From Crotophaga sulcirostris (lineage: Eukaryota; Chordata; Aves; Cuculiformes; Crotophagidae), in the NCBI GenBank assembly GCA_013397455.1, contig VYZB01000280.1, positions 1,008,527 through 1,072,526 of the forward strand: 64,000 bases of DNA, in the 5' to 3' direction. Within the stretch, counting starts at the first letter, position 1; each line of letters begins with the position of its first letter. The translations under genes and the position numbers were made by a program. Shown piece by piece: positions 12,801-27,800 of this stretch. Below the pieces are notes generated by a model that was not told the DNA's origin, ran no database searches, and saw nothing but the letters and a program-made list of their open reading frames with translations.

Positions 12801-15800
12801 TTCCAAGTAAGACTTTTCAGGAGGGATCTGGGTTTGCTATGACATGATAGAAAGAGAGAGAAGGGGAGAGCATCACAAGGACTCTTCTAACTGAATGAAA
12901 AGTAGACTCTAATCTGCCTACTCATGCAGCAATTGTCATAACCTTTTTGTGCAAATATTTAAAGGTGCTTCTTAATGAAGTCTGTAATTCATGGCTTAGA
13001 TTGCTTCACGGGGCAGCCCTTTGTGGTTCACAGGCACTGTACATGAACACTAAAAGGTCTACCCCTTGGCCAAAAGCTGCAGTGAGATGTCTTCAGTATA
13101 AAGTCATGCTGTGTGTATTTGCCAGAGTCTCTTACTGAGTGCATATGACAGAAGAGTCTCTAATGCACATTTCCTTTAAGCAGTTTTAATTGGGAATCTA
13201 CCATATGCCTTGTTCACATTCACCTAAAATAATGCATATGTCAGGAGTTTACTGAAGGGCATTATCTTGAACCTGCTGAATGGTTCTTTTTCTTTAGTCT
13301 TGTTTGGGCCTCTTGCTTGCCTTCCCTCAGTAAAGTGGTGGAATCATTCTGTTTGGGCAGCTCTGTCAGTCCCTGCCCATTAATGAATGAGCCTATTGAT
13401 TAAATCAGTTCAAATTTGATAGAGATATTTGGAGTTGCTATTTAACAGTAGGTTTTGGATAGAAGACTTGCTCATGCTAACATAAAGAGGAGAGGTAAGA
13501 ACATTTTTTTCCTTACCCTATTTTATCTGCCCAGCTGCACATTGTATTTGTTTCTTTTCTGGACTTTTTTTGATGACTTCAGAAGCACAGGAGGCATCAC
13601 TTAGGCATGTGCGTTCCTAGAAGACTCTCTCGTATTGCCATGAAATCCTGGAATTGCCTTCTGTGGCACATCAGTTGTTAATGCAGATGAAATTAATAGC
13701 CATTACCTCAACAGCTATGGAAGCAATAGCATGACCTTCTACCAGTAATGGAAACAACACAAGCAACTTGAGCTTTTAATTAAAATTGTATTAAATGAAC
13801 AAAACTGTGTTTTCTCAAATTTTTGGATTCATGCAATGGCTTAATGTAGAGCATCTTCTGTAAGAACTGTAGCAGTGTCAGAATAGAATGAGTTCTGAAA
13901 ACTACCTGGTGTATATCTTGGTGGAACTAATGCTAAAACCTACATTTATACTGAAAATCCTCTTTATTATAAAGACAAGGGGTGGGGGGAGAGGAAATTT
14001 AAAATTTTAAAACCTATTGAAGGGTAGAAGGTATGTCATGCAGAAATAAAGGTGAACATTGCTGATTCTTGTCTCCTGGCAATTCCTGCTGCAACACGAT
14101 GGTAAATAGCTCACTAGGACCAGACATTTGTGTCTGCTGCTTGAAGATTGAGAAAGGGATGTGTGAAATGTTCAGAAATGCTCAGCTGTTCATTGCATCT
14201 CTTCAGAACTTAATGCCTTTTAACATCTGGAAACGTCTGTTTTGAACATATCTGTTTCACTGCCATGTTAAACCGAGGGATACAAGAACTAAAGGGCTTG
14301 CTTATCCTCTCTGGCCTGACATTTCCCCTAAGCTAAATTGGACAAAAAAAAATTCCACTTCATAGACGAAAACAGGAATGATTCATATGTATTCCTAGAA
14401 AACCATCATGTCCTTGCCTATTTTTTAGATACTGTCATAAGTGTACTAATGACTAAATAGCATTTTCTTGTGTATTGCATGCTTAAGAAGCTTTTATAAC
14501 TGATTGTTAGCTGATGTTAGATGTTCTTTGCCTTCTCTTATCAGTTCATTGTTAAATCTGCCATTTTCCAAAACACAATTTGTGTTTTCATATACGTTTG
14601 CTTCTAGATGAATTATTTTCTCCTTAGGTGACTCCCCGAGGGCCATAGGCTTAAAGTAGAAAAATTTTGTCAATAGGGAGCTGGAATTTTTACAGGTAGT
14701 TGCATATACAAGTTAGAAATGTTATCCATCACAGATTCTTGGGTCCAGATCTGCCAATTCGTGAGAACTTCAAGTCTTACTTGACTTTTGACGTCAGCAT
14801 TAGAATTTTCACATGGGGCTTTTTTCTGCATGGAAGGTTGGCAGTTTTTGAAAGAAACTCGCTACAGGTGGGAAAAGATGCCAGACTTTGCAGGACTTGA
14901 GATAACATTAGAGAACTTTGTGATATTGGGAATTGGAAATGATAAATCCTGTTTCAAGTAGGGCAGTGAATCACAGAAGGAGATGCATTATCCTTAGTAC
15001 TGAGCACTGACATATTGGTCTGGTTGGGAAATGAAGAGGTGGGTGGAGAGGAAGGGTGAGAACATTTCACAAAAAAATTTGTTTACTTTGCCAGCAATTT
15101 TCTTTGGTTCTCCTACTACTACAGCAAATATTTTACTCTGCTTTGCTTCTTCCTAATCTGCAAGTGACCTTATTTAGTAAATGACAACTCTTTATTTCCA
15201 TGGAAGTGATCATGATTTCTCACATTCCAGGATCTGGCACAAGGAACAGATGGACTGCAGAGAAGAAATGACAAATGTAATATTACTTAGGGTAGTGAGA
15301 GACCTTTTGCAAATGGTAACTCGTGAGTCTTAACTGTAGGACATGTGCAGTTAGAGGGGAGGAAATTGGTGATGGTTTTTAAACAGTGTTCTCCTGCCCT
15401 TTGACTACCAGATGATTCCAGCCTTGATGCACAGGTCAGAAGGCAGCAGATTCAAACACAGGAGGAGTTGGAGCCTCGTGTCCTTAGAGCATTACTGTGC
15501 AAGAGCTACCACCTCTTGTGTTCTAGATAAGGCTTTGCTAGTGGTTTAGTGTAGAGTTTTGCTTATGTAGCCATGAAGTTGGGCAGTTCAGATCAGGACT
15601 GACATAATGTTTGTGTAGTTCTCTGAGAACAGCTCAGCTTTATGTCAAAATATTTGTGGTTTTTGTAAATTGTGGTCAGAAAGGCTCTTTGGACGCACTT
15701 TGTAGGCATAAGCCCTTTGTTTTGCTTAAATAGTGAAATATTTCCTTCCTAGATTAAATATGTCTTCACTGACTTGTATCTGCTTTTGCTAATAACCAAA

Positions 15801-18800
15801 CAAGAAACTGGTGAGAGTAACATTGGGTTCATCATCAATAAAATCAAAATGAAGAAAGAATGAAGCTGAGAACAACCAAAGCAGTGGAATTCTGTGTATT
15901 AATGCTGTTTTATTGGAGTTGTTTAAAGAAAGTTGGATTCTACTGTTTAATGACAAGGCTTAATGTAGTTTTCATAAACTGCATCTGTTGAAAAATGCCA
16001 GAGCAGAGCCAGATATTGAGACGTGGATTTAAGAGATGTGACAGCTGTATGGAGAAGGAAAGCATTTAAAGTAGTTCATGGGTTGTTGCTAAGAAGTAAT
16101 TTGAGAATAAAATCTTATTTGAAGACTGCAGACAGTGGACACTGGGAGAACTTTAAGGGGTCATACTGTCCCAAACCTATGTATAGCAGGGTGTCTTGGA
16201 CTTATGCATTTGATGCTCGTGCTGCGAGACTTGTTCCTGCAGTAGAGGAATTGTGGCTCTGATCCATATGGTATAGCTGTTACTGTGTGCCACACAAGCA
16301 GAGGAGGAGACAAATAGCTTTGGTGTTGTTGAGGTGCTTTGTCAGATTTAATTTCCAATTTCATTTTCTCTTGCTCTTTTAGGCTGGAAAGTCATAGCTG
16401 TAATTATACAAAACTGGTTTTGATTAAAGTAAATTTTGTTTCTGAGGTGCTAAGCTAAAAAGCTAATGTTTCATTTGCTTTTTCTGACTTGTTCTATTAT
16501 CTCCCTGGGAAAAAAAGCAGTGGACTTACCGCATTACTTCAGTGCCTGGAGTGGATGCGTTTCATCAGTGTAGGGTGCAGATGCTATTTTTAACAGTAAC
16601 TCAAAGGGGTAGTCCTGCTAAAATTACATCACTATTATACACAGCTGAAAGGAAATGGCATAAAACTCAAGAGTGCTTTAGAAGATTATCTCTATTGTGC
16701 GTTCGACTTCTGTGGGTGAATAATTCAATGTAGAATCACAGAATTGTCCGGTTGAAAAAGACCTTTGAGATCATTGAGTCCAAACGTACCTGTCCTCTGT
16801 TAAACCATGTCCCCTAGAAACTCATCTACCTGTCTTTTAAAGATCTCCAGGGATGGTGACTAAACCACCTCCCTGGGCAGCCTGTTCCACTGCCTAACCG
16901 CTCTTTCAGTGAAGAATTTCTTCCTAATATCCAGCCTAAACCTGCCCCGGTGCAACTTATGGCCTTTTCCTATTGTCCTATAACCTGTCACTTGGGAGAA
17001 GAGACCAACACCCACCTCGCTACAACCTCCTTTCAGGCAGTTGTAGACAGTGATGAGGTCTCTCCCTCAACCTGCTCTTCTCCAAGCTAAACAATTCCAG
17101 TTCCCTCAACCGCTCCTCATAAGACTTGTTCTCCAGCCCCTTCACCAGCCTCATTGCCCTTCTCTGGACATGCCCCAACCCCTCAATGTCCTTGTAGTGA
17201 AGGGCCCAGAACTGAACACAGGACTCAAGGTGTGACCTCACCAGTGCTGAGTCCAGGGGCACAATCCCTGCCCTGCTCCTGCTGGCCACGCTGTTTCTGA
17301 TACAGGCCAAGATGCAGGACCGTACTGGCAAAGCATTCAGACTTTTCTTCTGTTGTAAAGAGGCCTGTGGAAAAGTATAAAAAGTGAATTTTGTCTGCAA
17401 AAACAGTAGCTATGAAATAGGTATTAGTGGCTTGGGCAGCTCAAAGCTTGTGTTCCTTCCTGTCCCTGTTATTAAATGGTTCAAGGTTTTGCTCAATATC
17501 CTACTACTGCAAAAGTGTTTTGCTTCATTCTGTACTGCATACTGACGAACCTAGTAGCAAGTGTGGTGAGTCACAGCTTCAAGACATTGGATTTTTTAGT
17601 GGATGGGGTTTTGTTTTGTTTCTCTTCTTTTACTTCAGTTCCTGGGCATTCTCACTGCCTTGGCAAGCACCAATAAAAATCTACTCTGGCCTTCTCTTCA
17701 CTTTTGTATCTACTTCGTAGATGTATTTTTTTTTTTGTTGTTTGAAACAACAGTGTCTCAAAATAAGCTGAAATGCTGAATTAGACTTTTTTTTTTTCCT
17801 GTCTCTTTGAATGGTCAAATCTTGTCTGGGGTCCAGATTTATATGACAATTATTTATATGAAAGAATAAAAGGGAACAGGAATATTAGTGTCTGAACCCA
17901 GAGACCTGAAAATGTACAAGGACATAATTGCCAACAAAAAGAGAACCTCACGGAAGTGGTTGTGCAGAGGGATATTTGTTTCTCACTGAACTAAGCACTT
18001 GAATGCATTTGTGGCTCTTGGCAAGACTGTATGTACTCAAGGTTTTGCCTATTCTGGATTGGTCCCTTAGTCTGGTGTTTTTTCATAGTATGCTAGCAGA
18101 ATATTTTTTCATTGTTAACAAGGTTTTCACGCTATAATTCTTCAGGAAAAAAAATAGAAACTGGTATAAAATTACTTTGTCCTTGCTGCTCATACTTGCT
18201 TGTTATTTCAGCCTCAGTCATGAGTTTCAAGTTGCTGATACTGCTCTCAAAAATGAAGAAAACAGCACGTGCTTATTTACATGAGCTTTAAACTATGCTG
18301 GTCTGGAGTAGCTGTCTTCCAAGTCAGACTGAGTGTATTCATCTGGCTTTGAGTTTGCAATGCACATTTCTGTTGTATTTTTGCTTCAGGGTTGGAAACT
18401 CTTAACTCCTTTAGGTAGCTGAAGAAATCCTTCGGCCAAGATTGGAGCAGCCGGCCATCTGATCTCAGTGCTCTGGTGTTTTATCGCCAGATTGCCCTTC
18501 ACGCCAGGGCATGCTGGCTGAGCAGCTGCTGTGCTATAATCTCACTGACAGGGACCCAGCTATGCCGATATATGGTTACATGCTGCAGCCCAGAGTCTGT
18601 ATTTGACTGCTGTAGAAAAAAATTATATATAAACATGTTTATATAATAAGTATAATCAATATATACATGTGATGTTAGGTCCAGCAACACTAAGCTTAAA
18701 AGTCATCAAGTCAGGACCCAATCATCAGATGCATTTGTGATTGATTATGACTGTAATTATTTTTATGCAGTGGGGACTGCATCTTTTTCATAAAGAGTAA

Positions 18801-21800
18801 CTGTGGATTATGATTATCTAAGTGGGACCCAGAGGACTTGAATAGTATCTTGTGTGATGATGAAAAACTGATGGGTAGTAGGCAACCTTAATTCGGTTCC
18901 CATTTTCTTCATCCCACCCCAAAAGGTGGTTGGTTGTTCGTTTACACTGCACCCAAAGGTGGCATCTTGCACTGCTGCACCGGTGGGTCTGATATGTTGG
19001 TGTGAGACTGGATTTGTCCCTCTGTATTTAGGACATTGCTCAGAGCTTCAAAGCAAATGCCAGCTCAGATTCCCAGCTGTGGTGACTACCTGAATGTGTC
19101 ATGTTTTCCCCATCTGGTTTCCTTTCAGGGAGCATCGGCACGGCTTGTATTCTCTTTCTGAGCTCAGGGTATGTGTCTGTTCCATGCAGACACACCAACT
19201 TCAAAGACTTCAGCTGCACTGAGTTTGGTTTCTCTGATGTTTGGGATTTAGTGAAGCCTGGGGTTTCTGGGCTTTGGTACACTTTAGCACAAAAACTGTG
19301 ATTAGGGAAGGACCTAAGCTACCAGGAGTGTTTTGCATGGAAAACTGAGTTTCCATTTAGTTTTGTAGGGGAATATAGCATTCAGATTAGAACCAATTGT
19401 CTGGCTGGCCTCAGGTTTGTGAGGGTTTAGTGAATTCTGTGCCAGAGAAAATCGTTTCTAGGGAAGAATAAGGCATCTCTAGAATGAGCTAGCTTTCTCT
19501 TAAAAAAAGAATCAAAGCCAATATTTTGGAAGTGATCTAACAGTAAATAAAATAAATAACTTGATCAGATAAAACTAGACTAAATATACAACTGCATGTT
19601 ACTTACTCAGTGAGTAAAATATTTATATACAAAGTTGAACATCTCTTGATTGCAGAGATATTTTTACTAGCATGGGCTGTGTAATTAGATATGGGCAGCC
19701 TGCTTATTTTAATTGCCTGTACAAGAATATGTTAGTAGTTATGAAAGTTGCCTTAAAGTAAGTGTTTGGGCTTATGGTCAGTTTTGCAGGAGTACTTTTC
19801 AAAATGAGCTGTGTACTCCTCCAAGAAGCCTGCTCTGGTTAAATCGGAGAAGGAAGATGAGTCATTGGGCCGGATTTCTGAGCAAATTAAGTACACAGCT
19901 GCATTCATGACTTACACATGCTTTTCTGAGTTGTATGAAAATTGTTAATTAAAGTAGCTGCAGTTAAAGTTAGCTAGCTTGGGGAATTGGGCAGTAAATA
20001 TATTTTACAAATTAAGTTCTGAAGTCCTCAGCCCCAAGCAACAAAATCTGAGCATATGTTTAATCTCAAACGCTGTGACCTTCAGTGTTGCATGTGTTTG
20101 CCTAAAACCGTACTTGAAAATGCCAGTGTTTCCATGATACTAAAAAATGTAGTTAAGGATTTTCTTTTGGTTATATTCTGCCTGACATTATAAAGAGATA
20201 TATCTTTGCTTGGTTAGAGCTACTTGAATTACTGAATGTGTTTTACCTGTTGCTCAGTTGTCCCTAACTAGTGTCAAACTCTTGCAGCCTTTCCTGGCCC
20301 TTTATCATAGCTTTCTCTCTGCCCAGAGCATTATTATATACATCTCAGCAGCATCTCCTTGGTGAGTATACATTTCAAGGCACAGACTCTGTTTAGTAAC
20401 CTGTGTGGGTGCTCAGATTTAGTATGGTGCTGGAGCTGTTACCCAAATGTGTCCAATACAGTAGCCCTTTCTGGATAACTTTTTTCTGTGAAAGCTTTCT
20501 GGCATTAGAAAAGAAAAAGGCGGCTTGTAAGGCAGTTGTCTATTCAGTGGCGATGGCAGGCAGTTCAGCAGCAGTAACACAGACGTTTGTGCTCTTGGCC
20601 TGAAGTGTATGGTAAGAAAAACAGTTTGAAGCTGTGTCTTGATTTTGAAAGCAGCTGGCAGATTCCCCTGGGGTTTGCATCTTCCTGTCCAGATGGGAGT
20701 CTTCTCCAGCCCTCAGTGGAGCCAGCTTCTTGTTTTATCGAAGCTTTTTGAGTCCAATGAATTTGCGAAACTGTTCTTTAGGTTGTTTGACTTTTGTGGT
20801 TGGCTAATGTGCTGACAGTATCATTCAGCATTACTCAAAACAATATATAAATTCTGTTAAAATCTTAAAAGCTAAGATATACAGACTTCTTTTAATATCT
20901 GTCTTTTTTAGAGGAACAAAAGACAGTCACTTAGTTGGCAAGTAAAATAAACCAAACTGAGGAAATAGCAGAAATATGAAAACTACTAGTTTGGGGGCGA
21001 GCGATACAATCACAGCACATTATTGCTTCCTGTAGGCTGCCAAAAGTAAGCTGATGTCCTTGATTTTTTAAAAAGCTGTGCAATTACTTCCTGTGGAATA
21101 TTGCAGTTCATAGTTTTTGGTCTGGCTTTTAATTCAAAGTAGGATTCACTTCTTATTTAAACTCATATTATAGGTATGTGTTGGTCTTCATCTTGAGTTC
21201 TTCCAATATAGAGAATATTTTTCTTACAAAGAAAAATGACAGTTCTGAGAACATTTCTTCTGCTAATGCTGCTGCTAACAGAAATTTTTCATTATGACCA
21301 TGAAATGTCCAGCGTCTTCCTGTGTGTTTTTGTAGAGGCAGTACCCAGCCAGAAGACTTTCTTACAAACTAGTAAAACTATTCTGTTGGGTTATGAGTTT
21401 TTTCCTAACTGTTGCTTCCTTTTTAAGCAGACACCATGGAAAAGCTGCTGTCTGCTGTTCTAGTCTGAGGAGATACCAGCAGAGAACTCGATACTCGACC
21501 TGGTTATGAGGCTGAACTGGGTCCAAACAAGTTCAACAAACCTTAAACTTGAGTTCTGTTTTCTCCCTTTTTCTCCATAAAACCTTCTGTCTTGCAAAGA
21601 GAAGATGATCAACTTAGCTTTGAATTTTTTTTTTCAAGGAACTACAAACCACTAATCTTAAGAGAAGTAAAGCCTGAAAAGTGGAAATGCAGGGAGCAGC
21701 AATTGCTCTGTGCTCAGTAACAGCCAGTAGTTCTTGGGTCATGTACTGTGACAGACTCTGCTTCATCAGCTTGAGTCACAGGAATGGGGGGGAAGTAGAG

Positions 21801-24800
21801 GCTCCTTTTTGTCCTCTGCTAATTTTGTTTGTCCTTTTGTTTTTCTAAATGAAAGCTGTGATGGTAATTAGTACTGTCTCCTGAATTTGTGTTAGCCAGG
21901 CAGAATTAGTTCCTGCAGGGTACTTGGTTTAAAGAATTTTTTAATCAGAAAATGATGACTCCATTTGGAATCTTAAGTGAATATGTGACTTCAGGAGTGT
22001 TTCAATGAATTTTTTTATTTCTGTGGTCATTGCTAAGTTTTGAAGATACAGAAATGTGGTAGTCTTCTCCCTGGAATGCACACATTGATTCCTGAATGGA
22101 TCAGGCTTCATGGATTATTTTGAAAGTACCTGATCTAGGAAGAAGCAGCAAAAATCTTCCTGTGCTTTCATATCAAACACAACTGTTCTGCCCCCTTTTG
22201 GAAGGGGGAGGTAAATGCTTTGTAATTTATGGTTCAATTTAAGTATTTCTTAGCAAGCAGCAGCTTTACATCTGTGTAAAGGTTGGGGATCACTTCAGTG
22301 TTCCGGTTACCTCTTCACACAATGTTTTCTCAATCCATAACCATTGCATTATGTGAAAACAGATTAATATCTTAATAAATTGACTTCTGTGTCTGGAGAG
22401 TTCTGAGAATGAGATGTCATTTCATTTCACTACTAATATAATAATGAAAGGTCATTCTTACATGGGAGCTCAGTACAGTGAACTGTAGAGAGAATTGTGT
22501 TGTCCTTTTCTATATTTGACTTTTTCTGGAAGTAGTAAGATAATATAATTTTCAAACAAACACTTATTTCCTTACCTGTTTTCCCTCACTTTTAAGGAAA
22601 TATTCTGAACACAGTTCTTGATGCTTTCAAGTGGAAGCATTTTTGCCCTCTAGTACAGCTATAGACAGACAAGCTCATAGCTGAGTGATAGACAGTTCTC
22701 TTAAATTAGATTTACCTCTAATACTTTTTGTTTGATACACTGTACATTTTATGAATATATTATATCTTGCCCTTTCATGTTCTTTCCTCCTGCAGAAGCA
22801 GTTTCTGTAAGTACAAACATTACACACCAGTGAGCATCACTTCTTATTATATTGTTTAGACTCTGGTCCATAAATATTTTGATGCAGGTTGTGTCTCTCT
22901 CAAAAGGAATAGTTTGTGTGTGAGTTAATGTGTCATGAAAAAAATCCAAGGTGTGTTTTGCTGGTTGCTGAACAGAGCAAAGTTCAAGTTGAATAGTTTC
23001 TGTGTCATCCTTCTTGTATTTAGTGATTCAGAGCTCATTAGGTCCAAGTTTGAAAGTTCATCTGAGCTTTTGATGAGACTGCAGCCTTGGGGACTGGAAT
23101 GGAGTGGAATCTTCCTCTGAAGAAACCTCGGGGACAGATCAACAGTGCCAGCTCTTTTTTTTTTTTTTTTTGCTTTGACAACAAAACTATTACAAGCTAA
23201 TATTTTAGTTGTTTGTTGAAAGGAATTTTAGTAAATAAACATGAACTTGACGTGATTTGAGGTCCTGGGACATATCATTAACTGCTTTCGACAGCCTGAA
23301 AGATGTTGATCAATACCAGAGTTACTTAGATCTCTATTCTTGCTAATCTCATTTTACAGACTCTGGCCAACCATTTCTGTATGTGCTTGGAAGACCTAAT
23401 ACTGGATTCTGCAACTCTTCTTCGGGCCTCTGTATTCCAGTTAATGAATCATTTAAGTTTTAAGAAGTAGGAGGCTAGGGAAATAAAACAAATTTAGTTG
23501 GTCATGAAACTTTTTTTTTTATATGGCAGAAGAGGATCAATGTATTTGCTGGTAAGAAGAGTGTATCTTAGAGTTTTTTTCATTCTCTATTGTGGCCCAG
23601 ATAAAAAGCTTTAAAAAGATCAGAAATGTGAAAGCAGGAAGCTTTCTGAAAAACAGAAAAAAAACCCTCAAGCTCATACTTATAAACAGTTTCTCAGCTT
23701 CAATTCAGCTGCTCAATTGATCTTTCTGTTTTTTGTTAAACACCACCAAACTTTAATTTTGCATGCTTTGTTGCCATAAATATGCTTTGAAACTAGCAAA
23801 TAAACATGCTTCTGTTTTGCTTTACTTGCCTGTATGTATGGGAATGTAAATACTGGTTAGTTTGAGGGTTGAGTGGAGAAACTTTGTGGGTTTTTGTTCC
23901 CAGTTTTTTGTGCAGTCACCACGGACCTTCTGATGCCTAATGGACAACAGTAACTGAGTAATTCTGATCTTGAAGTATTTCTTTTAGGAAAAACAAGAGG
24001 AGGTGGCATGTGAAAGTCTGTGTTGCATTTTTTTGGTTACCACTTCTGTGTAAACAAGGATGTGTCCTTTGTCATTTGGAACTGCCTCCCAATGAACTTT
24101 ATCAAGCAGCCTTCTAAACAGTTCAAAGTTGACCTTCCAGAAGTCCAAGGTGGTAGTTCTGCTGACGCCTCTCCTTACTCCTCCTAGAACTGAGAATTCT
24201 ATAATTTCGTGATCACTTTGCCCCAAGCATCCTCCAGCAGTCACAGCAAAAATCCACTACTTGGAAAGGAGAAAAGATAACTTATAGACCACATCAGTTA
24301 GAGGTGCTGACTGCCTCTGTGCTGTAGTAGTTCAAGTGCAAGCTTCCATACTTGATATAATTTTATGTACAACTGAAAACATACATGAAGAGTGCTTGTC
24401 TCTGTTTAAAGGAAAGCAGTAAATAAATTAATAAAAATAAAAACCCTAGAAAATTTGATTACAGAAAATCTCCCTGAGTGCATGAAGATGTCCTTACCAT
24501 CTGCTATCCTTTCAAAGTAGAGTTCAGCAGAAGACAGAGGTCAAGCTATTTAAAAAAAAATATGGTTCTTAGTAATTACAAATGCAAAGTTAGGTTTGTG
24601 TGGATTTGTCTGTTTTCTGAATGCTGCCAAAGGGCACTTGTAACACAGAGGGTCCCACAGGCTCGATGTGAGCCTCTCGTACAGCACTGAAGTTCCACAA
24701 ACCACCTTTGTATTTCTCTACCACTTTTATGTCATTTGTTGTCTCATTGAACTGTTTCATTTACCTACCTTAATTTCCCAAATAATTATGGCTAGATCTC

Positions 24801-27800
24801 TGTGATGCAAAGTCTGCTGTGCCCCTCTGCCCATGCAGCTTAGAAAGGCTAGTGGTGAGGAAGGCATGTGCACATACACACACACACAAGCATTGTTCTT
24901 GGATCATTTTACAGGGAAGTGCTGGGAGAGGAGCAGACAGAAAGGTATGTCTCAGATCTTGTATCATGGCTGATACTCTGCCAAACTGCTCCCATGGGTT
25001 CCTGTCCCATGCACAACAAAGCTTAACGTGGAGGGCATAGCTGGACAGCTTGTGCAGGAGTTCCCATTGATTAGTTCCAGACCTAAAGCTCAGACAGTGC
25101 AAATAAACTTGCACTGACTATCTCCTGGATTAGAAATGTTAACTGTTTTTTAGGGGTTTTTTTATCACTTGGGTTGGGAACCTTGAGTTTTGGTGAATTC
25201 AGCATCCCAAAAAGACAACAGTGTCATGTGTCCTTAATTCCATACAAAGGTTTTTCTAGTTGTGGGATCATTTATAGTGATATTGGGTAGAGTCAGCTCT
25301 TTGAGTTTTTTTTTTTTCTTTTGAGAGTAAATACAGTAAAAAAACCCAAACCCACCTCTTTTATTATTTTTTTTTTTTACTTTATAATTTGTTAGATGAC
25401 AAATTTAATAGCACTCACTCCTGCTTGATAAGTGGCAACGTTTTCTTCCTAAATTTTGTGTGATTGATTCCTCTGAATAAAGTTAAGCTTCATGGTAGGT
25501 TTAGGAAGGCTATTTTAAATAAAATCAAGTACAAGTTTAATAATATGAAGATTATGTGAGGGCCACATATCAAAAACGTGCAACTCAACAAATTAAACAA
25601 GAAAACAAAAATTTTTTAGATGGATGGTATTTTTCATTATGTTGGAAGAAAATTACTGAAGCACTTTGTGTAACATCAGAAGTGATCCAGCCAATTGTCC
25701 CTAGAAGCATATTGCTGCTGCGCAGTGGACTACGTGCTCTGGAACAGACCTAATCTTACAAGATTCAGTTTAGGATCACCGCAGTCGGAGCAGAAATATC
25801 TAGTCAATGGTTCACTTTGCTAATTGCAATCATTTTCCAGTGGATAAATTGGTTGTAGCAGATGGTGTTAACTGGAGAAGTTCAGATCAGAACTTTAGCA
25901 TGAAAAGGTCATGTAACTGTCAGCACAAAAAACTCCACAAGGTGATTTAAAGTTTGTTATTAACCCGTGTAGTAAAACAGAAATAGCTTCATTTTATATT
26001 CATAGTTAATCCTGTTTTACTTGAATTGCTGCAGAGGAGTGATGAGTAGATAGGAGAGATGGTATTTGGACACTGTAGAAATGCCAGTGATAAGAACAGT
26101 TTCAGTAAAGTGAGACTGGATTTGCTGTAAATGACAAATGTTGAGTAACACTTGCTGTGCCTTTTTGGCTTTCTTTGTCCTACTCCAAAAACAGATGTTG
26201 CAGCAGTTGACACTAGGCTTTCGACAAGCTATTTGCTCATCCTTCAGCTGTTTCACCAGCAGTATGGTGATACCCCCTCTCAATATCCACTTAACAACTT
26301 CTAATTATAATTCCAAAGTACATATAGTACCAATCAATATTCAGTACATTTTAAGTGTGATCATAATTAAGGGTGCCCTAATTTTTTTTAAATAAGAGTA
26401 TTGAGGTAGATTTTTCTTAAAATGGCAAGAAAACTTCTGAATCCTGTGCATGTTTAAAATGTTTGTGCCGCTACGTACTGTCTAGGTAACACATCAATAT
26501 CTGGCATGCAGAAGATTTATTCCTGTGGTGCTCAGCAGGCAGTGTAACAGCATTTCCACTGAAAATTTTAAGAGGAGCAAGTCCCTACAAAAAGCACAAT
26601 ATGTAGGAGAAAGAGAATAATTAATTGACACTGTTTAAAAGCCAAGGGATTCATGTAATTGTCGTTGGGAATTACACGGAGGAGCGGCTAAGATGATCAT
26701 AAAGGCAACACTAATTCTGTATTTTAAAGATGGGCATGAACATCTGCAGATCTATTTAAAACTGACTAGTTAAAAGAATTTCAGTTGGATCTAAGTAAGA
26801 CTGAAAGAGGAGGTCTTTAAAACAGTCAAGACCCAGATTGTAACATTTTTAAATGAAGGGAACTCAACAAAAATTTTGAAATGGTCACAGTAGAGACTTC
26901 AGGTCGTGATAGTTTTAAGGTAAAGGGAAATCAAACTCCAGCCTGGCAGCAGGCTGGCTTTGGCTGAAGTCTCACTGTGGGGAGCAGGGAGATGTGAGGC
27001 TGATGGAACAGGTTTCTTGTTGTAATGTTGTCACTGTCAGTTTTGCACTGCAATTGTTTTGTCATGCAGTTATGTTATGAGGAAGTTATATGTGATAAAC
27101 ACAGATTTGAGTCTTTCAGGTGCATAAATACTCATAAAAACAGGTAAACGTCTTCTAAATGGTGATCCCCCAGAAAAAGAATGATGCAACTCTGGGTTTT
27201 GCTTCTTAGAACTGCTAATTGAAAACACAATATACACAGCATGCAACCCTTCAAGCAGTTGTCGCTTGGAGGTAAAATTCTGGTGACTTTGTGTTGGTAT
27301 AATTGCTTTTGAATTTGTAAACCAATGTAAATAGGCTCTTTTGTAAGAAAAAATTTGTGTGTCTCCCCATGCCTACAGTCAAAAGGCAGAAGAAATTTGT
27401 AAGAGAAATAGGAAATTAGTAAAATAATGTTCATAAAGTTTGCCATGGTGGAATTTCTGATATGTGTGTATTGGGAAATGAGAGTCTCCAAGAATTTAGC
27501 GTATCAAATATCTGATGCGTAAGGTCGAGTTGTTAAAGGCTGCATATGATATGTAGAGATGGAAGCAGTGACCTGTACTGTTACTCAACCCTTTCCACAG
27601 TAAGATCCTGTTTTCACTTACAATTTACTCAAATTGCAGTAATTGAGGCTAAAGTTTTCCATGAAACTGCAGTCAAGGAGGAGTCATGAAGTAAACACAG
27701 CAATTAAACCGCACTAAACTCTTTGCAACATCCGCCCTGAAAACATGGAGTCTTTTGCCCATCTTTGTTTCTCTGTGTGCCAGTTTTCCCTCGGAGGGAT

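Noticed and set aside
17020..17400. A 126-codon open frame on - as a gene
   Set aside because: It is the decayed ORF2 tail of a CR1 LINE, frame-broken and truncated.
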